Source of the DNA: Chrysomallon squamiferum
Lineage: Eukaryota > Mollusca > Gastropoda > Neomphalida > Peltospiridae
NCBI GenBank assembly: GCA_012295275.1
Contig: CM022669.1
Location: 10,204,949-10,222,448 of the forward strand
Direction: 5' to 3'
DNA: 17,500 nucleotides
Part shown: positions 11,228 to 17,500 of the stretch, piece by piece
Numbering within the stretch: the stretch's first letter is position 1
Layout: each line of letters opens with the position of its first letter
Program-made: the position numbers and the translations under genes
The notes under the pieces: model-generated
What the model saw: the letters and a program-made list of their open reading frames with translations, nothing else
What the model was told of the DNA's origin: nothing
Databases searched by the model: none

Positions 11228-13428
11228 TCTTTTATTCATATTCATTCAAGAATCTACCGACTCGGTGATTTTAAATGAATGTTATCTGTAAAGCAGAGAA
11301 AACTTGACAAGCTGCATGTCAGCGGACGTCAAAGAAAACGGCAGTTTCTTTGAAGGCTTCATATTAACTCTATTTTTGTAGTTTGTGTTGTATTTATAGA
11401 CAGCCTCGGGCGCTCGCTGTCATGACAAAGGTAGAGTGATGTTTGTTCACAACGTCTTCCACCGCGGGCAAACATTCCCAGTCTCTGCGGTGCAGAATTC
11501 TGTCATGGCAACGCCGATTTCAGAAATAACAACAAAGATGGTCTTCAGATAATTTTAAGATATCTTTTTTTCACTTAAATAATTCATTGTAAATAATTTA
11601 AAAACAAAATCCAATCCACAGTAAATGACTGAAGTTCAGAATTAACGATAAATAACTGAAATTCTTGATACTCAGTAATTAATTCTGTGTTTTCGTAATA
11701 CATTTTAAGATGATGCAATAAGATTGCTAATAAGATTATCTTTTTAATATCAGTATGTTACTATTTTATTTGAAATTATTATAATTTGGTCATGCAAACT
11801 GATCATATTAATCAAATACCAAAACACATAACAAAAGAGCATAGCCACTGGTTTGTCAAAGATAATGGTATATGCTATGCTGTCTGTCGGAAATCAAAAC
11901 AACTAATGGGAAAATAAAGATATTGTCTACTACGACAATAAGTATCAAAGAATCAGCAGCAACTGTCTGGAATCCACTAGCTTCACTTAGGAAAATAATT
12001 AGTGTACATAGTGGTAGCGTGTTCAGTAGCAATTTACATCCACGACTAATAAGACAGTGTTTGTTACTATTTTAATATTTGCTTTTATCTCGCTAGCATA
12101 GGCTGCAGAATTTTATATAATATTTTTTTTATTATTCATGAACAAGCTGAGAAAAAATTCTTTAATCAAAACCTAAATTAAAACAGCACATTTTCGTTGA
12201 AAAGAAATGTTTGCGTTCTTTGTGGTATCCACGGTAAGTAACTGAAATTCGGAATAGACAGTAATTAATTTTGTTTTTCCATAACTGCGGTATTAGAAAT
12301 AAAGTATATCCCGTTCCACCATAACCACATTCCTGTTTAATCAATGGTCGTGATAAATATTTTTCCAACCTACAGGAAGGTGTAGTTAACGATCTCTGGC
12401 CGCTAAGCCTTACTAGCAGTTCACTGATTAGCAATAGTAGCTTTCTTCTCGTTTCATCATTAAAAAAACAAACATAATAAATACAGTGTGTATGACATCT
12501 ACTGACAAAAACGAAAAGTTATGTTAATCAAAATTTTAACACACATAATATATTAATTAGGGCTTTTGAGGGGGGGGGTCCGGCCAGTACTTTGTACCGA
12601 GTCCCAAGAGCTAAGACGGGCCCCACAGCAACCATGCAACATCCATTTCCACCCCACACACCCACACACCCTCGAGAACAAGCCTTTTCTACTACCCTCA
12701 GCCCGACGTACACTTACATTCACAAACATCACTATACTTACCACACCTCGCTTACTTATTTTTATTAGTATTTTGACAAAAAAAGCTTTGCCTCTTTCGG
12801 GGCCCCAAAGGGGTCTTCTACCGCCTTGCAAAATTTCTCTTGGAGGCCCTGATGTTAATGTTAACAACGCTGTTTTGACTTTCTCAGCTGTTAACGTACG
12901 GAGATTCTCACAGCAAGTATCTGGTGCTTGAAGAAAGCAAACTGTTCGAGTCCATCAGACCGGGCCAACGACGACAACTGCGTGAATTTCCTATGCACGT
13001 GCCGCCCACATGTCCCTCACGACTCAGCAAATGTAGAGTAATAGATGTCAGATATTGTTTAGCAGTAAGTATAATATTTTATGATAAGTTATTTTCAGTA
13101 GTAAATGTCATATTTATTTAAATGTGCTATACTTATCAACAAGTGTTGTATTCATATATATTTACTATACTGATATTATACATCAGTAACTGTTATGTTT
13201 TCACTATACTGATATTATATATCAGTAAATGTTATGTTTAAATGTATAATGTTTATCGGTAAGTGATATTAATTACATAATGTTTATCAGTAAGTATTAA
13301 CATTAAGTATCTTATGTTTAACTTAAGTAAATTTCATATTTTGGTTTCATTTCTGTTCTAGTTATTTTACAGAAATGTGGACATTATTATTGTTGTTTTT
13401 ATTATCAACCCCAACATCTTTATTGTAA

Positions 13429-13466
<38 letters not shown>

Positions 13467-13921
13467 TACAGATGTTATGTATATGTTAACTGTATTCTTT
13501 GATTTTGCAGTTAGAAGCACATTTCACGGACACGGTGCTGTATGCTGCAGTCCCAGTAACTATAGCAACTATTCCAGAAAAAGGAATTTTACCAATTCGT
13601 TGGGGATATCGAGGTAAAACCGTTTTCTGTTTTTTTTCTTTCTTTCTTTCTTTCTTTCTTTTGTTACCATTTTCTCTCTTTCTTTTTTTTTCTGTGTTTT
13701 TATTTTCCTTAATTTGTTTTATTTTACCTTATTATTTCTATTTTTTATTTATTTATTTTTTGTTTTGTTATTTATGCTGTTGATGCTCCTGGTGATGATA
13801 ACCTCGTTTTGATTCCTTTCTTTGAAATTCTATGAATTCATAAATAAATATTCACTTACTTTTCAGTTTATACCTTAATTATTACCTTATATTATTATTA
13901 TTATTATTATTTTTTTTATTA

Positions 13922-13955
<34 letters not shown>

Positions 13956-14482
13956 CATATTTATTATATTATAAAACAGGCAACAGGGTAAACACAACAG
14001 GACAGAAATAAGTTAATTTCTATCGGTAAATTATTAACACAGAATGTTGTAGCAAAAAGACTGCAAGACGGAGTTAATTAATTAGTCTTTTTAACAGTTT
14101 ACTTCGCCGCCCAGGATATTTGTGGGCCGTACGTGTCTTCTGTACTAAGAGAAGATAAACCAGGACACGTTTAATTCAAAAATAAACTAATCTAAGGAAA
14201 GATATAATAGAAAGATTTGTTATTGTTGAAATTAAAGCAACAACTTCCGACGTGCAAAACCGAGACTGAATAATGACTTACCTACTGCGTCACTGTTACA
14301 GATAATTATCAAATTGTAGCGAAATTGTTAAGACGTCAGCTTGAGTCTGTTAGGTTCTCGGTTCAAATCCGACACTGGTGATATCAGAAGTGTGTTGTAA
14401 TCCAATGCGTGTATTTTTCTATCTAATGTCCTAATATTTTTTTTTTTTGTTTCTTTGTTTAGTTTCAGTGTTTCTTGTTTCT

Positions 14483-14514
<32 letters not shown>

Positions 14515-14678
14515 CATTTTGTTGTCGTTGTTGTTGTTGTTGTATAATATGGAATATTAGTCGGTGTCTATTAAGATATAAAATTAACGTTACTGATGAG
14601 AGAAAACTGATATAGATTATAGTATTACCGATTTTTATCTGCCATTTTTTATTTTATTTTTTTATTATTTTTTATTTA

Positions 14679-14730
<52 letters not shown>

Positions 14731-15115
14731 TTGCACCTTATATCTATTCTTCAGTAAAGCACCGGAAATAAAAAATAATATCATATAATTTCTATCACTG
14801 AGGTTAAGTAGAGATAACTATGTATCTTTAGATTTGACGTATCTGATCATAATGCATCTATTATATTTTGTTCTAATTTCAGAATGCATCCGCCCAATTA
14901 ACGAAGACAGCGATGAACCCAAAGACGGACAGTGTATTGAGTTTGAACCAAAGTATAAGTATTACGAGGAAGTCAGAGATATTAGACGCGAAAAATATTA
15001 TATTTTAAAATTTCGACAAAGTCCTGGCGTCAGACGTCGCCAGTTGCTAGCGAAAGCGGAACTCGGCGCATGCGCAGTGGAAAATCCGGAACTAATAAGT
15101 GAATCGCATGCTTGA
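3961..15115 (+). CDS. Alpha-arrestin (arrestin domain-containing protein), six 3' exons, 5' end missing
   Basis: Join of 3961-4095, 9015-9256, 9823-10011, 12888-13064, 13511-13613 and 14883-15115, giving 358 residues (numbered here from the GTG Val codon at 3963). Known family role: alpha-arrestins are cytosolic or endosomal adaptors that bind membrane receptors and transporters and direct their ubiquitination and trafficking. Seen: an Arrestin_N part (about residues 1-114) with VELRFRG, GRHLFPFQYKLP and CSFEGPDAYVRYTVQG, and an Arrestin_C part (about 138-270) with VCCRPG, KRGYVPGETI and PPTCPSRLSKCRVIDVRY. The tail is 283-358. With about 40 missing N-terminal residues the total would be near 400, the usual length for ARRDC2/3/4/TXNIP. 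The first visible exon starts mid-codon, so the start codon lies in an exon outside the window. I could not find a PGE-type first exon in 1-3960. No PPxY motif is present. The family is firm; the paralogue is not assignable, so no symbol is given. Confidence 0.93.
5185..5500. repeat. TGTA/TATG degenerate tetranucleotide tract with (TA)n core
   Basis: Units such as GTATGTATGTATGTG repeat imperfectly, with a pure (TA) run at about 5263-5287. The Tyr/Val/Cys/Met-rich frames here come from the repeat. Confidence 0.85.
5997..6044. repeat. Imperfect 18-bp direct repeat in a CpG-rich island
   Basis: GTTCATTATTGTTCGCCG at 5997-6014 recurs as GTTCATTATTGGCCGCCG at 6027-6044, differing at two positions and offset by 30 bp. 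The surrounding 5940-6240 is unusually rich in CpG for this window and free of microsatellites. Confidence 0.7.
6243..6313. repeat. (CT)n microsatellite
   Basis: An uninterrupted CT dinucleotide run of about 71 bp. On the transcribed strand it is complementary to the (AG) run at 1773-1855. Confidence 0.97.
6838..7024. repeat. (ATT)n and TTTA/TTTTTA tract
   Basis: A T-rich lead-in is followed by pure ATT units to about 6927, a short unique spacer, then TTTA/TTTTTA units at about 6977-7024. Confidence 0.9.
7265..7660. repeat. Degenerate AGT/AGC trinucleotide tract
   Basis: About 400 bp of imperfect AGT, AGC and AAT units. Plus-strand reading gives Ser/Asn/Cys/Arg-rich peptides, and minus-strand reading gives a 208-residue Leu/Tyr/Thr-rich frame (7150-7776). 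Both are compositional artefacts: no domain, no splice context, and every frame is homopolymeric or nearly so. Confidence 0.85.
7815..7875. repeat. (TG)n microsatellite
   Basis: An uninterrupted TG run of about 61 bp, preceded by degenerate TGTC/TATG units. Confidence 0.97.
7925..7948. repeat. Perfect short inverted repeat (8-bp arms, 8-nt loop)
   Basis: ATATGCCG at 7925-7932 and CGGCATAT at 7941-7948 are exact reverse complements around CTCATTAA. Immediately after it, GCCATACGGTAA (7949-7960) recurs as GCCATACGGTTA at 8079-8090. Confidence 0.75.
7994..8007. promoter_or_regulatory. Possible RFX X-box-like site
   Basis: GTTGCTATGGCTAC matches the palindromic RFX consensus GTTGCCATGGCAAC at 12 of 14 positions. 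A TATA-like CTATATAAGG follows at 8011-8020. Only motif resemblance supports this; chance occurrence is plausible. Confidence 0.25.
8600..8690. repeat. TTTA/TTTTA tract
   Basis: Imperfect TTTA-type units in an AT-rich stretch of the intron between exons 1 and 2. Confidence 0.75.
9015..9256 (+). CDS. Alpha-arrestin, visible exon 2 (rest of Arrestin_N)
   Basis: The acceptor is TTTCCATTTTCAG at 9014 and the donor is TCG|GTGAGT at 9256/9257. The exon is 242 nt: two bases complete a Val codon split from exon 1 (G|TA), followed by 80 codons, ending in phase 0. The encoded segment (residues 46-125) carries the strongest family signatures of the N domain: GRHLFPFQYKLP, then the Phe-Glu-Gly core in CSFEGPDAYVRYTVQG, then KSVTVLRELD, the typical end of Arrestin_N. 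The last residues (SKRDTEKRTPS) form the linker to the C domain. The same frame stays open past the donor into a Leu-coding repeat, discussed as a separate finding. Confidence 0.93.
9271..9430. repeat. CTA/ATT/CTG trinucleotide tract, Leu-coding in the exon 2 frame
   Basis: CTA and TTA units run to about 9345. A short CTG-rich block (about 9361-9389) follows, then pure TTA to 9430. In the exon 2 frame almost every codon is a leucine codon, so the frame stays open past the donor. Confidence 0.92.
9521..9822. repeat. Minisatellite of about 45 bp, six to seven copies, ending at the exon 3 acceptor
   Basis: Each unit has the layout ACTTCTGTATAAATTTAAAT, then GTTTCACATTTTTCTCACTT. Copies begin near 9524, 9566, 9610, 9654, 9699, 9746 and 9793 and have diverged from each other. 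The last, truncated copy has CTTTCAG where other copies have GTTTCAC, and that AG is the exon 3 acceptor. The polypyrimidine tract of the 3' splice site is thus part of the repeat. Confidence 0.8.
9823..10011 (+). CDS. Alpha-arrestin, visible exon 3 (start of Arrestin_C)
   Basis: The acceptor is GCTCTTTCAG at 9822 and the donor is CAG|GTGAGA at 10011/10012. The exon is 189 nt (63 codons), phase 0 at both ends. It encodes residues 126-188. VCCRPGRVSCSLSIVKRG followed by GYVPGETI is the hallmark entry into the Arrestin_C domain of ARRDC proteins, where a Cys pair precedes a strand and an R/K-x-GY-x-PGE turn. IHLHNLSMRKSGICKLQFKQ continues with the N-x-S turn and the strand ending in Gln. The ATG at 9811 is intronic and is not a start. 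The acceptor sits at the 3' edge of a minisatellite. Confidence 0.93.
10068..10235. repeat. AAAT/AAT/AAC tract
   Basis: Alternating AAAT, AAT and AAC units occupy about 170 bp soon after the exon 3 donor. A separate CATA/(TA)n tract lies at about 10291-10324. Confidence 0.9.
10751..10839. repeat. Long (TG)n microsatellite
   Basis: An uninterrupted TG run of about 89 bp, the longest dinucleotide array in the window, with a minor TG run at about 10929-10946. The Cys-Val frames over it are spurious. Confidence 0.97.
11402..11520. promoter_or_regulatory. Possible intronic regulatory island with two X-box-like half palindromes
   Basis: A stretch of ordinary complexity with several CpGs, set between AT-rich repeats. 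TGTCATGACAAAG at 11418-11430 and TGTCATGGCAAC at 11501-11512 are related motifs, and the second ends in the perfect RFX half-site ATGGCAAC. Function is inference only. Confidence 0.2.
11653..11700. repeat. Imperfect direct repeat, copy 1 (partner near 12239-12284)
   Basis: TAACTGAAATTC followed after a 7-8 nt variable spacer by CAGTAATTAATT and a T-rich end is found here and again near 12239. A weaker relative (ATGACTGAAGTTCAGAATTA) lies just upstream at about 11626. Confidence 0.6.
12239..12284. repeat. Imperfect direct repeat, copy 2
   Basis: Matches 11653-11700 in order and spacing with scattered substitutions and small indels, about 590 bp away in the same intron. It suggests an old duplication or two copies of a dispersed element. 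Confidence 0.6.
12559..12850. mobile_element. Candidate GC-rich inserted element (about 292 bp) abutting exon 4
   Basis: The composition changes abruptly to GC-rich, with a G run at about 12570-12578, CCGGCC and GGGCCCC blocks, and GGGGCCCC..GGGG at 12799-12813. It opens with AGGGC and closes with GCCCT, and both sides carry TTAAT (12553-12557 and 12855-12859). The terminal inversion is short (5 clear bases) and I recognise no coding domain on either strand. A non-autonomous DNA transposon, a fragment of a larger repeat, or simply a GC-rich unique block are all possible. Confidence 0.4.
12888..13064 (+). CDS. Alpha-arrestin, visible exon 4 (middle of Arrestin_C)
   Basis: The acceptor is GACTTTCTCAG at 12887 and the donor is GCA|GTAAGT at 13064/13065. 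The exon is 177 nt (59 codons), phase 0 at both ends, encoding residues 189-247. LLTYGDSHSK continues the strand from exon 3 (Q-x-x-TY is common at this point in the family). ESIRPGQRRQLREFPMHVPP aligns with the G-x-x-x-x-W/L-x-x-x-x-L-x-[IV]-PP segment, and PPTCPSRLSKCRVIDVRYCLA matches the conserved PP-x-x-PS-x-L-x-x-C-x-x-[IL]-x-V-x-Y-x-L block, the most diagnostic part of the C domain. A GC-rich inserted-looking block ends only 37 bp upstream. Confidence 0.93.
13065..13510 (+). other. Intron between visible exons 4 and 5 (446 bp)
   Basis: A GT..AG intron in phase 0. The first half contains diverged tandem duplications with donor-like motifs and the second half an (ATT)n microsatellite (about 13430-13465). 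No gene is present. Confidence 0.9.
13164..13310. repeat. Tandem duplication of about 39 bp with donor-like cores
   Basis: 13164-13202 and 13203-13241 are near-identical 39-bp copies (ACTATACTGATATTATA, then CATCAGTAA or TATCAGTAA). Two more diverged copies follow, with TATCGGTAAGTG (GT at 13259) and TATCAGTAAGTA (GT at 13290). The cores resemble the true exon 4 donor CAGTAAGTATAAT. Confidence 0.7.
13511..13613 (+). CDS. Alpha-arrestin, visible exon 5 (end of Arrestin_C)
   Basis: The acceptor is GATTTTGCAG at 13510 and the donor is CGAG|GTAAAA at 13613/13614. The exon is 103 nt: 34 codons in phase 0, plus one base joined to exon 6 to make a Glu codon (G|AA). It encodes residues 248-281. LEAHFTDTVLYAAVPVTIATIP fits the last strands of the C domain, where family members have a hydrophobic P-[IV]-x-I-[GA]-T-[IV]-P stretch. 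It then runs through EKGILPIRWGYR into the tail. It is the shortest exon seen. An (ATT)n microsatellite lies about 45 bp upstream of the acceptor, and a T/C-rich tract starts just after the donor. Confidence 0.9.
13614..14882 (+). other. Intron between visible exons 5 and 6 (about 1.3 kb)
   Basis: A GT..AG intron in phase 1. It holds a TTTC/TTTTA tract (about 13624-13770), ATT units and poly-T (13889-13955), a tRNA-like segment near 14310-14380, poly-T (14485-14514), TTG units, and an (ATT)n run at about 14680-14731. The rest is AT-rich without recognisable content. Confidence 0.88.
14308..14380 (+). mobile_element. tRNA-like segment, possible SINE head
   Basis: TAGCGAAATTGTTAAGAC (from 14317) resembles a tRNA A box and GGTTCAAATCC (14360-14370) is a near-perfect B box, at roughly the spacing of a tRNA gene. 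The B box sits in a T-arm-like stem with four of five pairs (CTCGG / CCGAC). I could not build a proper acceptor or anticodon stem, so a functional tRNA is unlikely. tRNA-derived SINEs are known in cephalopods, but the family is not identified and no target-site duplication is evident. Confidence 0.4.
14883..15115 (+). CDS. Alpha-arrestin, terminal coding exon (C-terminal tail, no PPxY)
   Basis: The acceptor is TTCTAATTTCAG at 14882. The exon has 233 coding nt: two bases finish the Glu codon, then 76 codons and TGA at 15113-15115. It encodes residues 283-358. The acidic start (INEDSDEPKDG) leads to CIEFEPKYKYYEEVRD (299-314), which resembles the family segment F-x-[FY]-x-PPP-x-Y-x-E-[IV]-D but has no Pro-Pro pair. 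A basic stretch (GVRRRQLL) follows. ENPELI at 348-353 fits the acidic dileucine pattern [DE]xxxL[LI] near the C-terminus. GC content and CpG drop sharply just after the stop, supporting 15115 as the true end. Confidence 0.9.
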
Positions 15116-15960
15116 TTGTGGACTGATTTGTTTTACCTTTACGAATTATTTGTAAGGTTAACCTGTATGGTGTGCATACATAGATTCATTGCTAGGACTA
15201 GACTGGTAAAAAAAAGTATACGGTAAAAATAAAATTTTATGCTCTGAAATCCAGATCTGAGGAATACGCAAAATTCAACTACGACAAATCAGTGTATTTA
15301 TTATTTCGACATATCAGATGTTATGGTTAATAAAATAACAGCAAGAAAGGCTACGAAAATGCCTTGAAACCTGAAGTATTCTTTTCGATATGAGTTCTGA
15401 AACAACAAAAGAGAAAAGATCTGTGATTGGTTTGTTATTTCAAGGAAGGGAGCCTTGCCCTGTTCCAAGAAAGACATATATTTGTAATTGTTACAAAATA
15501 AAATATACGTTATTAAATTAGTATACAAATGCAATATCTCTACATGTGTTTCGCAGAAAGACGATCGAAAACGTTAACTGCAGTTTTAATCTGCAGGCGG
15601 GCCCAGCATTTCAGAAGAAGGATCCTGGAACTGTTGTTGTTGTGGTTGATAATTTAAAAGACAAATAAAATGAGTGTTATTATGAAGGAATAAAATGTCC
15701 GAAAGCCAAAGAGAGTTAATAACTGAGAAGTGTGCAGCCTGTCCCATCCTTGAATCTCGATTATCGAACGAAAGCAAAACAAATAAAAACGCCAAATCAT
15801 TAGAATATATTTTTTATTGTTTACAATTTCTCTTCTCTCCAGACAATGAGAATGTCGAACATTTCTGTTTCACGGTATTAAAGATTACTATTAAAAGTGG
15901 ATTATAATAGACGTACTGAATTTTTGTAATAGTAAATTCACAAAAAAAAAAAAATAATGA
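15116..15960 (+). other. Probable 3' UTR of the alpha-arrestin gene
   Basis: After the stop, the sequence is of ordinary complexity and contains four AATAAA hexamers before an A run and poly-T tracts. Which polyadenylation site is used, and so where the UTR ends, cannot be told from sequence alone. Short open frames on both strands (15301-15534, 15586-15795, 15695-15907) show no recognisable domain. Confidence 0.55.
15228..15233 (+). other. Candidate polyadenylation signal AATAAA (first after stop)
   Basis: The canonical hexamer lies about 113 bp after the stop codon, with T-containing sequence downstream. Further AATAAA copies lie at 15329-15334, 15497-15502 and 15664-15669 and are alternatives. 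Confidence 0.45.
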
Positions 15961-16837
15961 TTTAAAATGATTGGGGATTTTTTTTTTTTTTTTTTTTTTT
16001 TTCCTGTTAATGTAAATAACACATTTTTGCTAATGATATTAGAATAGTTTTTATTTTATTTTACTTTATTTTATTTTATTTATTTTTTTTTTTTTTTTTT
16101 TATTATTTTTGTTTGTTTAATCTTATTTATTAATTAATTAATTTTTTTTTTTTTTTTTTTTTTTATTTATTCATTTATTCTTTTTTTTTATTATTATTAT
16201 TTATTCATTTATTACAACCATCCTTGTTTTCCTGATCTGATGAATTATGAAACAACTTTTTTTATTGTTATTCGCGGAGAGACCGTTAAGTTTGATCTAA
16301 ATGACTAATGTTTAAGTTTATTCAAATTCATTTCAAAGTATGGTATATGAAACTTATGTATGTTACATTATATAATAATTAATTATTAATTAAACATTTA
16401 TTTCATGTACCGTTTAGTACAACATCGTCAAACAAATCATTTGTATGTATATACTTAATAATCATTCTTATTATGTTTACATTATACTCGTTTCCGTGGT
16501 GACAAAACGTAACGGTAAAATCATGTATTAAAATCAGTGACGAGCCATTTTACAATACAATACTCACGCATTATATTTTGTAATAATTATTTTTATATTT
16601 AGAAGCGTATTTACAAATACTTGTGTGACAAATATATACATGTATTTCTGTATGACACTTAACCAAATAACAACTAAAGTGTGTGTGAGTGGATAAATTT
16701 AACAACAATTCAACACGTTTTTATATTATTTCAAATGATGTTGTATGTTTTGATTAATATTTTGAAACGATGATGTTAAAGAGTATAACCATTTTATCCA
16801 CACTGATTATTCTCAATATTTGATTTTTATGCGATGT

Positions 16838-16857
16838 GGGGGGGGGAGCGCGCGCGC
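16838..16857. repeat. G run followed by alternating GC
   Basis: Nine G residues, then an A, then GCGCGCGCGC. Alternating purine-pyrimidine GC of this kind is Z-DNA-prone and stands out in such AT-rich DNA. Confidence 0.8.
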
Positions 16858-17218
16858 TTTTCACGCGAATACTTGCGCCAAAACTCTAGGATATGTCATA
16901 CAGTAGAAAGACCGCACTTTCACTTCAGGCTAAAATTCGCCGTACACTGATATCAGATTCTACCCTGCGTACTTTTTTCAATATTTTTTCTTGAATTCTT
17001 CTTTGTTCTTATTTCTCAATTGATCTCTTAGCAAAATTCTAATAAATAAATTTTAAAAACAGCAGATGAATATATCTAAACGTTGTCTTCGTCAAACAAA
17101 ACCAGAAGTGCTTATTAATAATAAATATTATCAACTTTAAGTAATTATAATTTATGTAAATAAAATCATGTATTATAATGTGTTAAATAGACCGATTGTT
17201 GTTATTTTATTTGTTTAT

Positions 17219-17372
17219 ATATTTGTTCGTTTATTTATTTATTTATTTATTTATTTACTATTTATTTGTTTATTTGTTTGGTTGGTTGTTTGTTTGGTTG
17301 GTTGTTTGTCTGTTTGTTTGTTTGTTTGTTTGTTTTTGTTTGTTTGTTTGTTTGTTTTCGGTTGGTTGGTTG
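17219..17372. repeat. TTTA to TTTG to GGTT tetranucleotide tract
   Basis: TTTA units change into TTTG and GGTT units, ending with GGTTGGTTGG. The Leu/Phe/Val/Cys-rich plus-strand frames over it are repeat artefacts. Confidence 0.9.
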
Positions 17373-17500
17373 TTTCTTACTGTTCTCTGTTTACGATCTA
17401 CCTTTCTGAAAGTTTGTTTTGGTAACAAAAGATTTGTGTATGTTGCCATTGGAAATTAAAGGATACATATAAAATAATATTTGTATGTGATATGTTTACT

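Larger units (their letters stand above)
10012..12887 (+). other. Intron between visible exons 3 and 4 (about 2.9 kb)
   Basis: A GT..AG intron in phase 0. It holds an AAT/AAAT tract, (TG)n, poly-T at 11194-11222, a more complex island at about 11260-11530, a dispersed imperfect repeat and a GC-rich element-like block. Open frames at 11872-12075 and on the minus strand at 12162-12434 show no domain I can recognise. Confidence 0.85.
15961..17500. other. Downstream AT-rich DNA, no gene seen
   Basis: Poly-T runs (15978-16002, 16083-16100, 16142-16164) and TTTA tracts occupy the first 250 bp. Then comes AT-rich sequence of moderate complexity, a G-run plus (GC)n at 16838-16857 followed by a CpG-containing stretch to about 16970, and a TTTA/TTTG repeat at the end. 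No coding region is recognisable on either strand. Confidence 0.7.

Noticed and set aside
12553-12931. Overlapping plus- and minus-strand frames of about 100-120 residues across the GC-rich block
   Set aside because: GC-rich sequence has few stops; the frames conflict with each other, and the plus frame enters exon 4 out of the arrestin frame.
14308-14380. Functional tRNA gene
   Set aside because: A and B boxes are present but acceptor and anticodon stems cannot be formed, so only a SINE or pseudo-tRNA reading is kept.
15586-15907. Small opposing frames of about 70 residues downstream of the arrestin
   Set aside because: They overlap each other, match no known family, and sit in the likely 3' UTR.

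Overview
The window looks like animal nuclear DNA from an AT-rich, microsatellite-laden genome. Coding exons are short and flanked by GT..AG introns of 0.4 to about 5 kb. Nearly every intron carries (TTA)n, (AG)n, (CT)n, (TG)n, (TATC)n or poly-T tracts. This style fits a lophotrochozoan, most likely a cephalopod mollusc such as an octopus or squid. That assignment is an inference from texture, not from a diagnostic gene. Nothing bacterial, viral or organellar was seen.

The one gene I can support is a plus-strand alpha-arrestin (arrestin domain-containing protein, ARRDC/TXNIP family), running from 3961 to the stop codon at 15113-15115. Six coding exons are visible: 3961-4095, 9015-9256, 9823-10011, 12888-13064, 13511-13613 and 14883-15115. 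All have consensus splice sites, and the reading frame is kept across every junction (intron phases 1, 1, 0, 0, 0, 1). Together they encode 358 residues: most of the Arrestin_N domain, the whole Arrestin_C domain and a C-terminal tail. About 35-45 N-terminal residues and the start codon should lie in an exon upstream of position 1. The tail lacks the PPxY motifs through which typical alpha-arrestins recruit NEDD4-type ubiquitin ligases, although the sequence where one would sit is still recognisable.

Layout: 1-3960 is the 3' part of an upstream intron, largely simple repeats. The intron at 4096-9014 holds (CT)n, (TTA)n, a degenerate AGT-trinucleotide tract, (TG)n and two islands of more complex, CpG-containing sequence. 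The intron at 9257-9822 is entirely repetitive: a Leu-coding trinucleotide tract, then a minisatellite of about 45 bp that runs into the 3' splice site. The intron at 10012-12887 has an AAT/AAAT tract, a long (TG)n, a CpG-containing island, a dispersed imperfect repeat and a GC-rich 292-bp block that looks like an inserted element, ending 37 bp before the next exon. The intron at 13065-13510 begins with tandem duplications carrying 5'-splice-site-like sequences. The intron at 13614-14882 contains a tRNA-like segment that may be a SINE head. From 15116 on lies the 3' UTR with several AATAAA signals, then intergenic AT-rich DNA.

I found no new multi-gene system. The points most worth checking are the PPxY-less alpha-arrestin tail, the minisatellites abutting splice sites, the complementary (AG)n/(CT)n tracts flanking a frame-neutral exon, and the element-like GC-rich block.
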